Positions 11,760 through 23,019 of a stretch of 64,000 nucleotides of DNA are shown here, one piece after another. The number at the start of each line of letters is the position of its first letter. Positions within the stretch are counted from its first letter, which is position 1. The stretch is from Lentinula raphanica (taxonomy: Eukaryota > Basidiomycota > Agaricomycetes > Agaricales > Omphalotaceae): NCBI GenBank assembly GCA_027919835.1, contig JANVFP010000053.1, positions 1 through 64,000 of the forward strand, read 5' to 3'. Both the position numbers and the translations under genes were made by a program. The notes beneath the pieces were generated by a model. The model saw only the letters and a program-made list of their open reading frames with translations, made no database searches and was not told where the DNA came from.

Positions 11760-12532
11760 GTTCAGAAAGACTCTCAAACTCACTTTTGCCTGATTATAAG
11801 ACCTCCCTGAACAATGACAGTGCTTGGACCTCAGGAAACTGTGGCCATGCCAAAAATTGGGCTCGCAAACAATGGACGGGTTTCCGGGTGGCCACACTTG
11901 TACGAATGAGGATAACGATGATAGATTGAATCGAGATGACGATGATAACAGGGCAGATAGATATGTACTTGTTGTTTGTTTGAAAGACCAACAAAGGTCA
12001 AAATCAAGGTGATCGAAGAAAGAGAAAATGGTGGAGATGAAATAGGTAGTCCCGATCGTTGCAGTCATACCGTTATTGGCCGAACCCTGTGATAGTCAAT
12101 GAGTAGTGTCTTCCAGAGAGTCAAATGAGCACTCGCCTGAGCTGTCCAGAGAACAATCCATGCCAATCTCATATCAAGCATTGAAAGGACTGAGATGTTC
12201 GAAAATTTTTCTGAATGGGCTCAACAATGCTGATCATTTCAGCAAGTGAACGAGGATTAACTTCCAGAGCTTTTCAGTGGAAAAACAGACGTTGGTCAAT
12301 AATACACAATTTGCCAGTGAGCTGTAGCCGTTGGATAGAATGTAGATGTCGACGACAACAAACGAAGAAACCTCAGGTCACACAATCCCACGATTGGGGT
12401 GTTCCGGGCCTTGCCATATTAGGAGTGTCCCGATTGGGGTGAATTTGGGTATTTTCACTGGTTACATGCCCAGCACCGAATTCTATTGTTCGTTGGGGTG
12501 CCCAAGGGCACTGGGCACTACTATATACACTC
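11760..12532. promoter_or_regulatory. Right non-coding end of the Crypton-like element
   Basis: This 773 bp stretch lies between the recombinase start codon and the right boundary. CGATTGGGGTG occurs at 12391-12401 and 12431-12441, and TCGTTGGGGTG near 12491. These resemble the CAATTGGGG motifs at the left end of the element and have the same orientation. The recombinase promoter must be here. I see no TATA box that I trust. Confidence 0.45.
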
Positions 12533-12540
12533 TATGTATA
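12533..12540. repeat. 8-bp direct repeat flanking the Crypton-like element (right)
   Basis: TATGTATA, the partner of 5870-5877. FB1 arm sequence (TAAAGTAACATTG) resumes directly after it. Confidence 0.8.
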
Positions 12541-13669
12541 TAAAGTAACATTGTTTTGACTTTTTAACTGTGAAGTGTGTTAAGTATAGTGACTGATAAT
12601 ACTGTTTTGAGTATTTTCATTGTCAACTGTGTTAAATATAATACATATAAATACTATTATGAGTTTTCATGTGTGAGGTTTGATGAGTGTTAAGTGTACT
12701 GAACATATTAAGTAATATAAATTCATCTGAGTTATTAAGGATACTAGGTGTGCTAAAAATTTTACTGAATGTTGTCAGTCTGATATGATTCTTAAGTGAT
12801 ATAGAGTGATTGAAGGTACTAGAGGTGCTAAAGATAGCATATACATGATATATACTGACTGTGTAGTGGAATTGATATAATTTGGAGTGATGTTGTTTTT
12901 CAATTGTGTTGTGTAAATTTTTTATTTTGCATTTTCAGGGCCAATGAGGCACTCCTGATTTTTTTGAGTATTTTTTATGATTTTTCCAGATTTTTTGCTA
13001 TTAGATGAGATCAAGTTCTATTTTTAACCCAATAAAGGTACTAGGATGCTAAATATAGCATATACATCATATATACTGACTGTATAGTGGATTTGGAATG
13101 ATTTGGAGTGATAAAAATTGTTACACTTGTTGCATATTTTTTTTTATTTTGCATTTTCAGGGCCAACAAGGCACCCCTGAATTTTTTGACTATTTTTAGG
13201 ATTTTTTTCAGATTTTTTGCTACTAGATGAGATCATAATCACTATTTTCCTTTTTTGGTAATTTTGATGTGCCTGAGCCTGCAATAGGCTCCATACCATT
13301 CCTAAATATTTTTTTGCATTTTTAGTGATTTTTTGGGCTATTTTTAGTACCTACATTGGCTCTACATCATTTTTTTATCATATGAGGTCATTTGCTTACA
13401 TATCCCAATCTGACCTAATCAGGCCATTTTAGGTTTTTTATAAATTTTTATGAATTTTCGGGTTTTTTTTGAAAATGTACTGCTTATTTAATATCTGGAT
13501 GATTATTAATTACCCAAAACAGTAAATATAAGTCATATGTAACAGGTAGTGACAGGCATGACCACCCCCGGGGCTATTTCCAGGACCCCTTCCAGGTTAT
13601 CACAACTATTTGCAATAGGTACCCAATAACTTATCGGTACTTTTTACAAAAGTTTTACAGTATCAGCTG

Positions 13670-14792
13670 GAAAGCAGCAGCAGCAAATACACCAGCGAGG
13701 AAGTTTCTGGGCAACTGCGGTAGTTTGTCATGCATCACGTTGCTCGCATGCTTGTATTCAGCATATACACGAGGAGCTCAGAGTGAGAATGCAGCTGTGA
13801 CAGCACCAGCTTGAGTGTGCATAGAATGTGAGAAGGGGAACGGCACTCACTATTTTGAAAATTGGCCATTCGTCAGACAGTTTTGTGGCTAACCAGACTG
13901 TCGAGTATCGGCACCATGACTCCTGCTTGTAGCGCAACAGGAGTTGGGGTGCCCATACCCATGGTCGCACCACAATTCAATGCAGGGAAGAAGCCGCATT
14001 TGTGAGGGCCACCTGGAGCTTCCGCTCAAAGCCCAGCCTTGTCACCTGCATCTATAAAGAGATTGAATGCCTCCAAAAGCTCCTTAGCATAGTCAGAGGT
14101 GGGCTGGCCTGCGAACACTGCAATGATACGCCCAGATCTGTCCACGACGGGGATTGGAGTTCTACAGAATGATTAGCTTAGTACGACAGTAGGGGAATGG
14201 CGACGTACATCCCGACCCAGTTGATATGCTCAAACTCCAACTTGACCAGTTGCTGAACACTAACCTCTTTGTGAATTTCAGTCTGTGAACCAAGCTTTGC
14301 CGCTGTCCCGGGTTTTTCTGTATGAGCTCCTTTGGCACTATTGAACTGACTAGCATCCAAATCGACCTCAACGCAAGTGCCATGGGAGAGGACGTGCGAC
14401 AATGTACGTGGAGTTGACAGGCCTGCGGCTATATCTGCCTGCCATTTCTTGGCTCGTTTACTGTTGGATTTGTTCCAAGTCTGCTGTTGACTATTGGGCT
14501 CCAATGCAAAGGGAACAGGGGTCGACTTCATTGCAGGGCAGAGGGTCAACTTTGTCGCAGGGCAGGGGATCGAGGGGGATTCCTCCAAAACAACAGTTGT
14601 GGTGGAATTTCGGCAATCAGTCACTTTGTCGACACCTTTGCAGTCTGAGCCCTCGTCAGCTAGGCTCTCGTATGAAGCCGTATCGATGGTGGCCTGGAGA
14701 AGAGCAGAGAAGTTGTACGGAGTGGAAGGGGTAAGCGCTGAGCAGTTGAACAATAGTAGGCCTGACCTGTCATGCATCATTAGATAGATCAC
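13670..14792 (-). pseudogene. TET/JBP-like dioxygenase, 5' half (split by FB1)
   Basis: Exon 1 (14209-14792) encodes the N-terminal region, with SNSKRAKKWQADIAAG and QLVKLEFEHINWVG. A 47-bp intron (14162-14208) leads to TPIPVVDRSGRIIAVFAGQP. The region downstream (about 14090-13670) contains GFFPALNCGATMGMG and MVPILDSLVSHKTV in different frames. It ends with VFAAAAF directly at the FB1 boundary (13670). Joined through the GCTTTC duplication, it continues into NLGGKVWTFKHHD at 3713 and below. This N-terminal architecture (a basic segment, then D.SGRI..V.AG.P) is typical of basidiomycete TET/JBP-like proteins as I remember them. Exon borders after exon 2 are not resolved, and frame breaks suggest decay beyond the insertion. 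Confidence 0.7.
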
Positions 14793-16261
14793 TGGATAAG
14801 GGAATGCTAGTACACACTGCAGAGTGCAAATTGTAGCTCATTTCTCATTGAGTTGAGGGGTAGAAGTCTAAGGGAGTATGTTGAGGTAACGCCTCAGCTG
14901 AAGCTGTAAGAACTTTACAAAGTAGACTGAGAAGTCTCCATATATGCTTTGCAAAGTAACAGGAGTGGCTTTCCAAGCTTAAAAAACTCTTCCGGGCAGG
15001 CCAGTAGGGCTCCAGGGGGTACCCGGCTATTTATTATATTTATTAATATTTAATAGTTTTTTTATTATTTAATAAATATATTATAATAAATCTACTTTGC
15101 AAAGCTGTGCTGCACTTCGCAAAGTGACTATGTTTACGACAATTATGAAATCAGGTAAATTAGGGTTACATCATTATGTCATCACCTTCCTTTTTTGGTT
15201 CTTGCCTTTTTGAATAAAAAATGTATAATATGACATCATTGATCTTCAAATGCTAAAAATCACAGGGAACCAAAAATAGCTGCAGTGATGTCCTGGTTAC
15301 CTCAGGCACATCAAAATTGCCTAAAAAGGAAATTTGTCTAAAAATAGAACTTGATCTCATCAGGTGGCAAAAAATTAGAAAAAATCATTAAAAATACTCA
15401 AAAAATTAGGGTTGCTTGGTTGGCCCTGAAAATGCAAAATAGAAAAAATACGCGACAAGTGTCAAAAATTTTATTACTTCAAATGATACTACAACCATCA
15501 GGCATTATGTATAGATGATTTATATGCTATTTTTAGCACACCTAGTGCCTTCAAACACTCAGATAGCCTATATCATTCAATATATTTACTATACTCAATG
15601 TTTATTAAACTTAATACAGTCAACAAGAAAGAATCTTGTAACAGTAACATGTGTGTTATGTTTAACACATTCAACAATGAAGAAGCCTTGGAACAGTGTT
15701 AATGTATGTTATACTCAACACTTAACAATGAAAAACCTTGGAACAGTGTTCATGTGTGTTATACTTAACACACTTGACTCAATATACTGAATAATGAAAA
15801 GAAAAACCTGGAATGGTGCTCATGTGTATTATACTCAACACACTTAACAATGAAAAAAACTCAGATCAGTGTTACTGCATGTCATACTCAACAGACTTCA
15901 TCAATGAATATAACACACTTAACAATCAAAACCTCGAAGTAGTGTTCTCACTCATTATACTTATACACTCAACACACTTCATCAGTAAGTATAACACACC
16001 TTTAATGAGACATTATTATACTATAACACACTTATAACAACGAGTTTTGGGCGCTCATGGGCACTTATTTGATGTTTTTGAGTCGAAATTCATTAATACC
16101 ACACTCAATAATTTTTATGGTAGCTCTATATTGTGTCAAGATGTTGTCTATATCATATTCCTCTAGATGCAATTCGGAGAACTTGAAAATTCAACCTGGG
16201 GGGCTAGCTATACTATGATCTTTTGTGATATAACAGTGTTTTATATAAATGTCAATGCATA

Positions 16262-17061
16262 CACCGTGGGCAAATTGAAGGGTACCATTGCAAAAGGTGC
16301 CTTAACGGCACCTTTCCTGTACCATACTGGGCATGCTGCATCATAGCTTTTGAGCCGCTTGTAAAGAACTTGCATGTATGTTGCTATCTACTCATCCTTA
16401 CAATCAAAACAATGGCAGCCTGAAATATTAACTAAAAATTGTCATTGTTTTTGTGTCATCATGGCATGAAGCCAAGATGAGTGCTGCATTGCACTTCCAA
16501 TGAGCAAACAAGTCTTTGAAAACCCATTTTACAAAGCATGCAATCTCTCAGCATGTAGCACTACAGTGGGCTGATAATGCTTACTTTGCCTTACATCTAT
16601 TGTTCAATATGGATAGTATAGCTGTGTAGAGGGACCCTGCTGCATACTGTTCCTCCGGGGATTTTGGTTTTCACCATGGACACCCTAACACTACTACTTA
16701 GTTTTTCATTGCCATTGAAATTAGAAGTGGAAACTGACATCTGCTCCCATATAGCTCAGTAGTCAATGTTCTTTAATATGATTTCTTATACAAGAAATGG
16801 AGTGCCACAAGTTTTCTTTGTATTCATATCATAAGAATAGCTGCCTGCATAAGCTGGTTACTACATGTTTTTCAAGCACAAATCATCCATATCTGTTTTC
16901 ATATATCTGGAGTTACTTGAGGATGGTAGGTAGCCTAGAGGTAGCGCCTCAAAATTAGGGCGCTCGATCAACTCTCAGAGGCAATAGGGTGCCCACCATG
17001 GTACAGGACAGGTGCCATGAAGGCACCACACGCGATGGTGCCCTTCAATTTGCCCGTGGTG
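16262..17061. mobile_element. 800-bp non-autonomous TIR element inside FB2
   Basis: The left end is CACCGTGGGCAAATTGAAGG and the right end, read inverted, is CACCACGGGCAAATTGAAGG. FB1 retains the empty site (GCATACACCCATG near 5308). Here ATA at 16259-16261 is repeated at 17062-17064, giving a 3-bp duplication; a 7-bp ATACACC duplication is the alternative reading. The interior shows no coding frame. CAC ends with a 3-bp duplication would fit the CMC (CACTA-like) group, which is only an inference. Confidence 0.75.
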
Positions 17062-17213
17062 ATACACCCATGTTATGAAGTTAAACTGCTACTGGGTCAT
17101 GAAAAGAGTCATCCTACAACCTATTATATGCTAACTCTATGTGATACATCTAAGAGATCTGTAATGAGGGTCATTGAATATGACATCTATTGTTACATGT
17201 AAGTGTAGACATC

Positions 17214-17437
17214 CATCAGGAAAAATTGATCTAGGCCCAGGTTGCCTGGAGACACCCCCAAAATCCCAGGCAGTTTAAAGTCTTTGAAATGATTTTAAGT
17301 CAACCTTATGTCTTCAGGCTTACCTGAGTTGCTTTGAAAATCTTTGGAAATCTTTGAGAATCTCTGAGAAGCCTGGGAAGCCTGAGCTATTGGGGGGTGT
17401 CTCTAGGCTCTCTGGGCTGAAAGTATTTTTCCTGATG
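17214..17437. mobile_element. MITE, CATCAGGAAAAA family, copy 3
   Basis: Ends are CATCAGGAAAAATTG and TTTTTCCTGATG, nearly the reverse complement of the copy at 983-1215. The empty site is in FB1 at about 5443 (GTAGACATCTATAGTG). Confidence 0.8.
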
Positions 17438-18180
17438 CTCTATGGTGTACATGAAACATGTATATGTATATCACACAGTCCAACCTCTATGATAGCTATC
17501 TGAATCATGTACAGACACTGCCAGTAGACTGTAGGAGTGCTTTTCTCATGACCCAGCATCAGATTACATGGACATATGCAGTGACATTTACATAAAACAC
17601 TGTTATATCACAAAAGATTGCAATATAGCTACCTCCAGAAGTTGAATTTTTGAGTTCTCTGAATTGTAACTAGAGGAATATGATATAGACAACATCCTGA
17701 TACAGTATAGAGCCACCATAAAAATTATTGAGTGTGGTATTAATGAATTTCGACTCAAAAACACCAAATAAGCACCCATGAGCACCCAAAACTCGTTGTT
17801 ATAAGTGTGTTATAGTATAATAATGTCTCATTAAAGGTGTGTTATACTTACTGATGAAGTGTGTTGAGTGTAAAAGTATAATGAGTGAGAACACTACTCC
17901 GAGGTTTTGATTGTTAAGTGTGTTATATTCATTGATGAAGTCTGTTGAGTATGACATGCAGTAACACTGATCTGAGTTTTTTTTCATTGTTAAGTGTGTT
18001 AAGTATAATACACATGAGCACCATTCCAGGTTTTTCTTTTCATTATTCAGTATATTGAGTCAAGTGTGTTAAGTATAACACACATGAACACTGTTTCATG
18101 GTTTTTCATTGTTAAGTGTTGAGTATAACATACATGAACACTGTTCCAAGGCTTCTTCATTGTTAAATGTGTTAAGCATA

Positions 18181-18432
18181 CATCAGGAAAAATGTTTTAA
18201 GCTTAGGGCATTCAAAGATACCCCTTATTTCTTAGGCCCTTTGAGCAGCTTCAAAGTGCCTAACCAGCTTCAAAGTGCCTAAAGCTCCTGAAAGATCCTG
18301 AAAGATCCCCAAAGACACCTAGGCAACCTCAAAGAACCTCAAAAACCTAAGCCTCCATAGATTACTTTAAAAGTTCCTAAAATTTGAGGGGTATCTTTAA
18401 ATGCTCTAGGGATAAGATACTTTTTCCTGATA
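18181..18432. mobile_element. MITE, CATCAGGAAAAA family, diverged copy 4
   Basis: It starts CATCAGGAAAAATG and ends CTTTTTCCTGATA. The arms are different from the other copies (GATACCCCTTATT / TTTGAGGGGTATC), so it is a separate subtype. It is inserted in the right arm of FB2. TA flanks both sides. Confidence 0.7.
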
Positions 18433-18512
18433 TATTACTGTTACAAGGTTTTTTTTTGTTGACTGTATTAAGTTTGATAAACATTGAGTATAGTAAATAT
18501 ATTCAATGATTT

Positions 18513-21363
18513 TAGTGTTTATCCCGGGTGCGCCGGGTTGGTACGGGTTCTGGGTTGGGTCGGTCCCACTTATGGGCACCCGACACCCGACATTTCATAC
18601 GGCCTTCAAGAAGGCGGGACGGTGTTAGTAGTTACTATTTTAGGTACTGCCACAACCTATTGAATAATTACATGTAATAACAACGGTCATTTTTTTACAA
18701 CCATGAAGCGGAGGGCTCGTACCACATCTGTGCAGAAAAAAAAGGCTAAAAGGGTCCGAATCGACGACAATGACAGCAGCGGTAATGTGTGATTCAAATA
18801 CATATATATATAAACCATCTGATGTCCGCTGATACAAAGATACCAAGCCACCTCAAAAAACTCCACCGGTCACAAGTGATAACGATGACAATGACAAGGA
18901 GCAGGCCAGTGATGAAGAACTCGAGGATGTAACTGAAGAGAAGGAGAATGCTAAGAAAAGCGCGATTGAAAAAATTAGTATGCTGACTATATCTCAGAGG
19001 AAAAAAGAAACTCACCTATCATTGAACAGAGCGAGACGTCGCTCGACGAAAGTCAAGCGTATATGCTTTTTTCAATCCCGAGCCCGAAATCGGCTTCAAA
19101 AAGGATGGCACGACCCCAGACTACTTGGTCTTCTCTTGTAGTCATTGCCGAATGAAAGTTAGACAAGGCCTCAATACCTCGGACAAAGGGTCGACTGGAA
19201 ATTTGATTATCCATGTCAAAAAGTGCTGGGGGGAGGAAGCCTTCAATGCTGCAAAGGACTCGAGTCTAGAAAAAGCACGGTTGGCTGTCAAGACATTTGG
19301 AAAGAAAGGCCAGGCAAAACTCACTGCTGCTTTGAAGACAACAAAGAGCTGGGCAAAAATGTTCTCGACTCATCCTCCAGAAAAGGAAATGATTCGGTAC
19401 GAGCCCCGCATTTGTGTGAATAGAGATGACAACTGAATGATTACATTGAAGTGTTGTGACAGCGCGTTGGATCGCCGAAAATGCTCGCCCATTTCTGACA
19501 GTTCAAGATAGAGGATATCGTTGGCTCCAAAAGGAAGGTCAACCGAATCACTACGTTCCCAGCAAGGATACAGTCGCGAGAGACGTGAAAAAGCTGTACA
19601 AAGCAACGAAAGCAAAGCTAGCTGACGAACTACAAGTAAGTGATTAAGCATGTCAAAGGGAGAACATCATACTTACAGGACTCTGGAGGTATGCAAATAC
19701 AAGCTCGCTCTGGCTCTTGATTGCTGGACGTCACCTAATCACCATGCAATCATGAGCATTACGGTCTCATGGGTCCGCAAACATACAGAAGATAAAGAAG
19801 AACTTACAACGAAAATCCTCGACTTCCTTGAGCTGCCCTGTTCCCATACGGGCGCGAACATGGCGGAGGCGGTGCTGAAAGTACTAAAGGAATTCGGTAT
19901 CCAAGACAAAGTAAGTATGTGTAGTCATTGCATGAATTGTTGTTGACTCACCTGGCTAGATAATGGCTATAACGTGTGACAACGCATCTGCTAATACCTC
20001 TCTGATGGACGAGTTGGAAGAAATCCTCCCCAGGTTTCCAGGCCGAAAAGCGCATGTACGTTGCTTTACCCATACAGTGAATCTCATGGCCAAGGGTGTT
20101 CTTCGCCCGTTCGAGCCAACCAAATCCAAAACAGCCACCAATGCCGACCTTGACAAGCATACCGGTCCAGAGAATATAGTTCTAGAAGAGCTATATGCAG
20201 AGCTGAAAGATATTGAGGAGTTTGGAAACCAAGATAAGGATAATGTAGAGGGTTTTGTAGCTGTGCTAGATGAGATGAGCGTTGAGGAGAAGGAAAACTG
20301 GCAATGTGCAGTAGAGCCTGTGAAGAGTGCCTTGTTCAAGGTATGTAAAAGCCCTAATTCTCCCGCATGGTCTGTGCACTCCTGTATTTCAATACATGAG
20401 ATCCGAGTGGTCCCGCATTTCTATATGTGATACGGGTGCGCAGCAGTGGTATTTTAGGTTCATTTGGTTCTTTTCATCTTTCACCTCCCATTTCCAACGT
20501 TATCTCCTTCCTCCTCCTTCTCTATTCTCCACATCTCTGACTCCATGACAGATCCGCAAGATATCGTATAAGCTCATCAACTCTTCAATGGGGCTCCTGC
20601 CTAAATGGCGGGAGCACCTCTCAGATACCGAATTCGCCGGACGTACCCTTCGTCGAGATGTAGCAACATGATGGAATTTGACTCACAATATGCTCGAATG
20701 TTTTCTGGAAATGAAGACTGTAGTCTTGTCATTCCTCGACTGTGCCTCCTATAAGGTTTCAGAGTACATGCTGAGTGACGAAGAGTGGGATGTGATCAAG
20801 GATCTTGTGACGGTACTGCAGGTAAGTGTTGTCACCATTTCTCAGTGCTTGCGCTCACTCTCGGCCATAGATTCTCAACAATGCCACTCTCTTTTTTTCG
20901 ACAAAAGGAGCCAACATTGCCTCTGTCATCCCGGCAATGGATGTCATTGACGAAGCATTTGCCAGCGGGATACTCAGCGAAGATGTTCAAGTTACAGAGC
21001 CAATTTGACATGCTCTCTCTATTGGCAAAAAAACTCTCAACAAGTATTATTCTTTGACGGACGACTCTGATCTCTACCGCGTGACTATGGGTACATTTTT
21101 GCTCAGTTAATTCATCTACTGCGCCTACTGAAATGTTCGTTGACAGTTCTTCACCCTTCTTACAAACTGGACTACTTTCGCAAAGCAAAATGGGTTCAGG
21201 AGTGGATCGACGCTGCTTCAGCTGTTACATGCAGGGTCTGGGAAGATGAATTCAAGCCAACAGCTGACAATTCCCTGCCTTCGTCTACGGTGCGTATACA
21301 AAAATTCCATCTTCATCCTTGAATACTGAGGCTCCTGTAGCCGGATACTGGCGCCCTCCTCTG
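18513..21363 (+). mobile_element. hAT transposon, 3' truncated
   Basis: It begins TAGTGTTTATCCCGGG, a hAT-like terminus. The same TAGTGTT start is seen in the MITE at 42701. It contains a BED-finger hAT transposase and stops at 21363, where an LTR element begins. The right terminus and 8-bp duplication are not in the window. Confidence 0.7.
18703..21320 (+). pseudogene. hAT superfamily transposase, inactivated and truncated
   Basis: Starts MKRRARTTSVQKKK at 18703, with an intron after DDNDSS, then an acidic linker. A BED-type zinc finger follows (FSCSHCRMKVRQG to LIIHVKKC, about 19130-19230). The RNase H-like core follows: LALDCWTSPNHHAIMSI (first Asp), MAITCDNASANTSLMDEL (second Asp) and RCFTHTVNLMAKGVL. 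LHPSYKLDYFRKAKWVQEWI is the late conserved block. TGA codons at 20669-20671 (before WNLTHNMLE) and 21006-21008 (before HALSIGKKTLNKYY) fall where the family has arginine, as I recall, so both fit CGA to TGA. The C-terminal hAT dimerisation domain is absent because the LTR element cuts in at 21364. A dead copy; it cannot make a full transposase. Confidence 0.85.
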
Positions 21364-23019
21364 TGTTAGGGTGCTCGACGCTCTAACCCTCGACGGCACC
21401 ACAGACGGAGGCTACGAGCAGTTCGTCCAAACAAACGTCGTAGACAGCTGCTAAGCAGGGAAGATCTACACCGAAAGGCTGGACTGAAGGATTGTTGTTG
21501 TTGTTGTTACACCTAAAGATACACCAGAGACTAGAGAGAGAGAGTAGAGCAGAAACCAATACCATTGAGGAACCTATGAAAATAACCGATCTGGGGATCA
21601 GGTACAAGAATTACATAGGGTTTATATAGGTATTTTGTAGGTAAGTATATAAAAGGAAACTGTATTTAAAAGAATGTCGGCTGTGGGACACGTCACCACG
21701 ATGATAATCGTGATGACACGCCCCTGTGCCGGGACGTGCTAACGCGTCGTCACTGTATAACGACGACGCGTTATGAATGGCAATGACTCGAAACGACACG
21801 AACCGACGTGACTACGCGTCGATCCGGCTGTTTACGAGTGTAAAAGAGTGAATGTAGAATCAATAGGAAAAGTATCATATGACAGCAGACAAGGAGTCGT
21901 CTTGACTCGGCTTGACTTGTCTGCTGTGCCAGAAGACCCACTAGGTGCCGGAGCTACATGCTAATCCAAAAGGAGGAGTCGAAAGGCTTGGAGAGAGTCG
22001 GCGGTACGCGTAAGGAATCCGAATCAGGAAACTTGAAGGGTAGGAAAGGAAAACTGATGACACGCATAAACGAGTCGACGGCGACGCGATTTAAATAGAC
22101 GAGGGCCGAACGAGGCCTGGTTGAGCCTGGGATGTTGAGAGTGGGGGTTGGGAAAGGTGAACAACACAAGATAGGGTGCCGAGGTGAGTATGGTCATCAG
22201 GGATGACCAAACGAGGTGTAATGAGCCGGAGGATGACGGTAACGAGTTGACGAAGTGCCGAACGGAAGGACGGAGGGGTGAGGACGAGCTTGACAAGGCG
22301 GAACCGAAGGTGTAATACAGAATATGGGTTGCCGGCTGTGTATTGTCATCAAGGATAACGAAACGAAGTGGATCCGAGCCGAGGATGACGAAAGCGATAT
22401 GGCGGAGCGTCGAACGGAAAAACGGGAATGCGAATACGACGTTGACACGTCGGAACCGAGGGGTATCGTCTACAGGAAGGAGCGGGGCCGACATCGGGTT
22501 GTTGTGGATCCGGGAGGCGTTGTCGAGAGTCCACGAGCGTCAACACGAGTCAACGGTGGTCCTGTGGGACTTCGTTAGCGTGTTTGTAATCCGTTCGATG
22601 AACGGATTACGCACCATTGATGGATTTAGTTGGCAGGCCGCGTAACTGCGGCCTCCAACCCTCTAGATGTGCCCCTCGTCGTCTCTTCGTGCCCTCCATC
22701 ATGTCTTGTGGTCATTGAAGTTGTTCCCGCAGTTCCATGACGTTGAGAAGTCGAGGATGAGGTTGAGAGGATGGGATCGAGGAAGAAGAGAAACTGTGGG
22801 AAAAAGAGAAAGGCGGCGCTTCCACGTTTAGATGCCGAGATGCCGAATAAGCGCCAGCTCGGCGTGAGCTCGGCCAACGTTAAAAGGGGCTTGTAGGAAT
22901 TGTTTAGGCCCAAATAAATGATGGAAAAATATGGAAAAATACCAGAAAATTAGGGAAAATTCAGGGGTATAGGGTGGATGCTTGTGAGGATGTTAGAGCA
23001 CATGTTATGCTTCATAACA
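21364..23019 (-). repeat. 3' LTR (complete, about 1,656 bp)
   Basis: Starts TGTTAGGGTGCTC and ends TTCATAACA on the plus strand, so the ends are TGTTA...TAACA. It has a GTT microsatellite at about 21493 and two related units of about 152 bp near 22195 and 22347. Compared with the other LTR over 866 bp there are five differences and no gaps. Confidence 0.75.

Larger units (their letters stand above)
5878..12532. mobile_element. Crypton-like tyrosine-recombinase element with a cargo gene
   Basis: This is a 6,655 bp insertion in the right arm of FB1 with higher GC than its host repeat. The boundaries come from the empty site in the opposite arm and the TATGTATA direct repeats. I see no terminal inverted repeats: the left end reads GACAGTTTTCGAGTCG and the right end CACTACTATATACACTC. 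It encodes a six-exon recombinase on the minus strand (8648-11759) and an eight-exon unknown protein on the plus strand (6818-8531), convergent with 116 bp between stops. Cryptons as a class encode a tyrosine recombinase, lack TIRs and are flanked by short direct repeats (usually 4-6 bp). The second gene is unusual for that class. Confidence 0.8.
3714..13669. mobile_element. Foldback (long inverted repeat) element FB1, with nested inserts
   Basis: The right end is the reverse complement of CAGCTGATACTGTAAAAC and the left end is the related GCACAGGATACAGTAAAG. Without the nested Crypton-like element, the two halves are inverted copies of each other almost to the centre, near 5.45 kb. Examples are GGGTACCTATT at about 3761 against AATAGGTACCC at about 13615, and GCGCTTATTTGGTG at about 4910 against CACCAAATAAGCGC at about 5800. 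The unit is about 3.3 kb, AT-rich and non-coding. It sits inside the TET/JBP-like gene with a 6-bp duplication. Related copies lie at 14895-18512, 45926-47292 and 47841-48404. The superfamily is not assigned. Confidence 0.75.
14895..18512. mobile_element. Foldback element FB2, right end truncated at a hAT element
   Basis: The left end is CAGCTGAAGCTGTAAGAAC, related to the FB1 terminus but diverging after about 20 bp, so it is a second subtype. An AT-rich tract of TTTATTA-like sequence lies at 15034-15092. From about 15300 the sequence follows the FB1 arm and centre, including GATATAACAGTGT near 16228 and its inverted partner near 17600. The inverted right arm runs from about 17640 to 18512, where the hAT element begins. 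It contains an 800-bp TIR element and two MITEs. No genes are seen; short ORFs such as 15515-15790 and 17799-17987 are repeats of TTAACAATGAAAAA-like units. Confidence 0.65.

Noticed and set aside
5878..12532. Starship-type giant element
   Set aside because: Starships are large Pezizomycotina elements led by a DUF3435 captain gene. This one is 6.7 kb, has a GCR1_C-type recombinase in mid-element and is in basidiomycete-like DNA.
15515..16037. ORFs in FB2 (91 and 74 codons)
   Set aside because: They are translations of imperfect TTAACAATGAAAAA-type repeats that recur in inverted form in the other arm.
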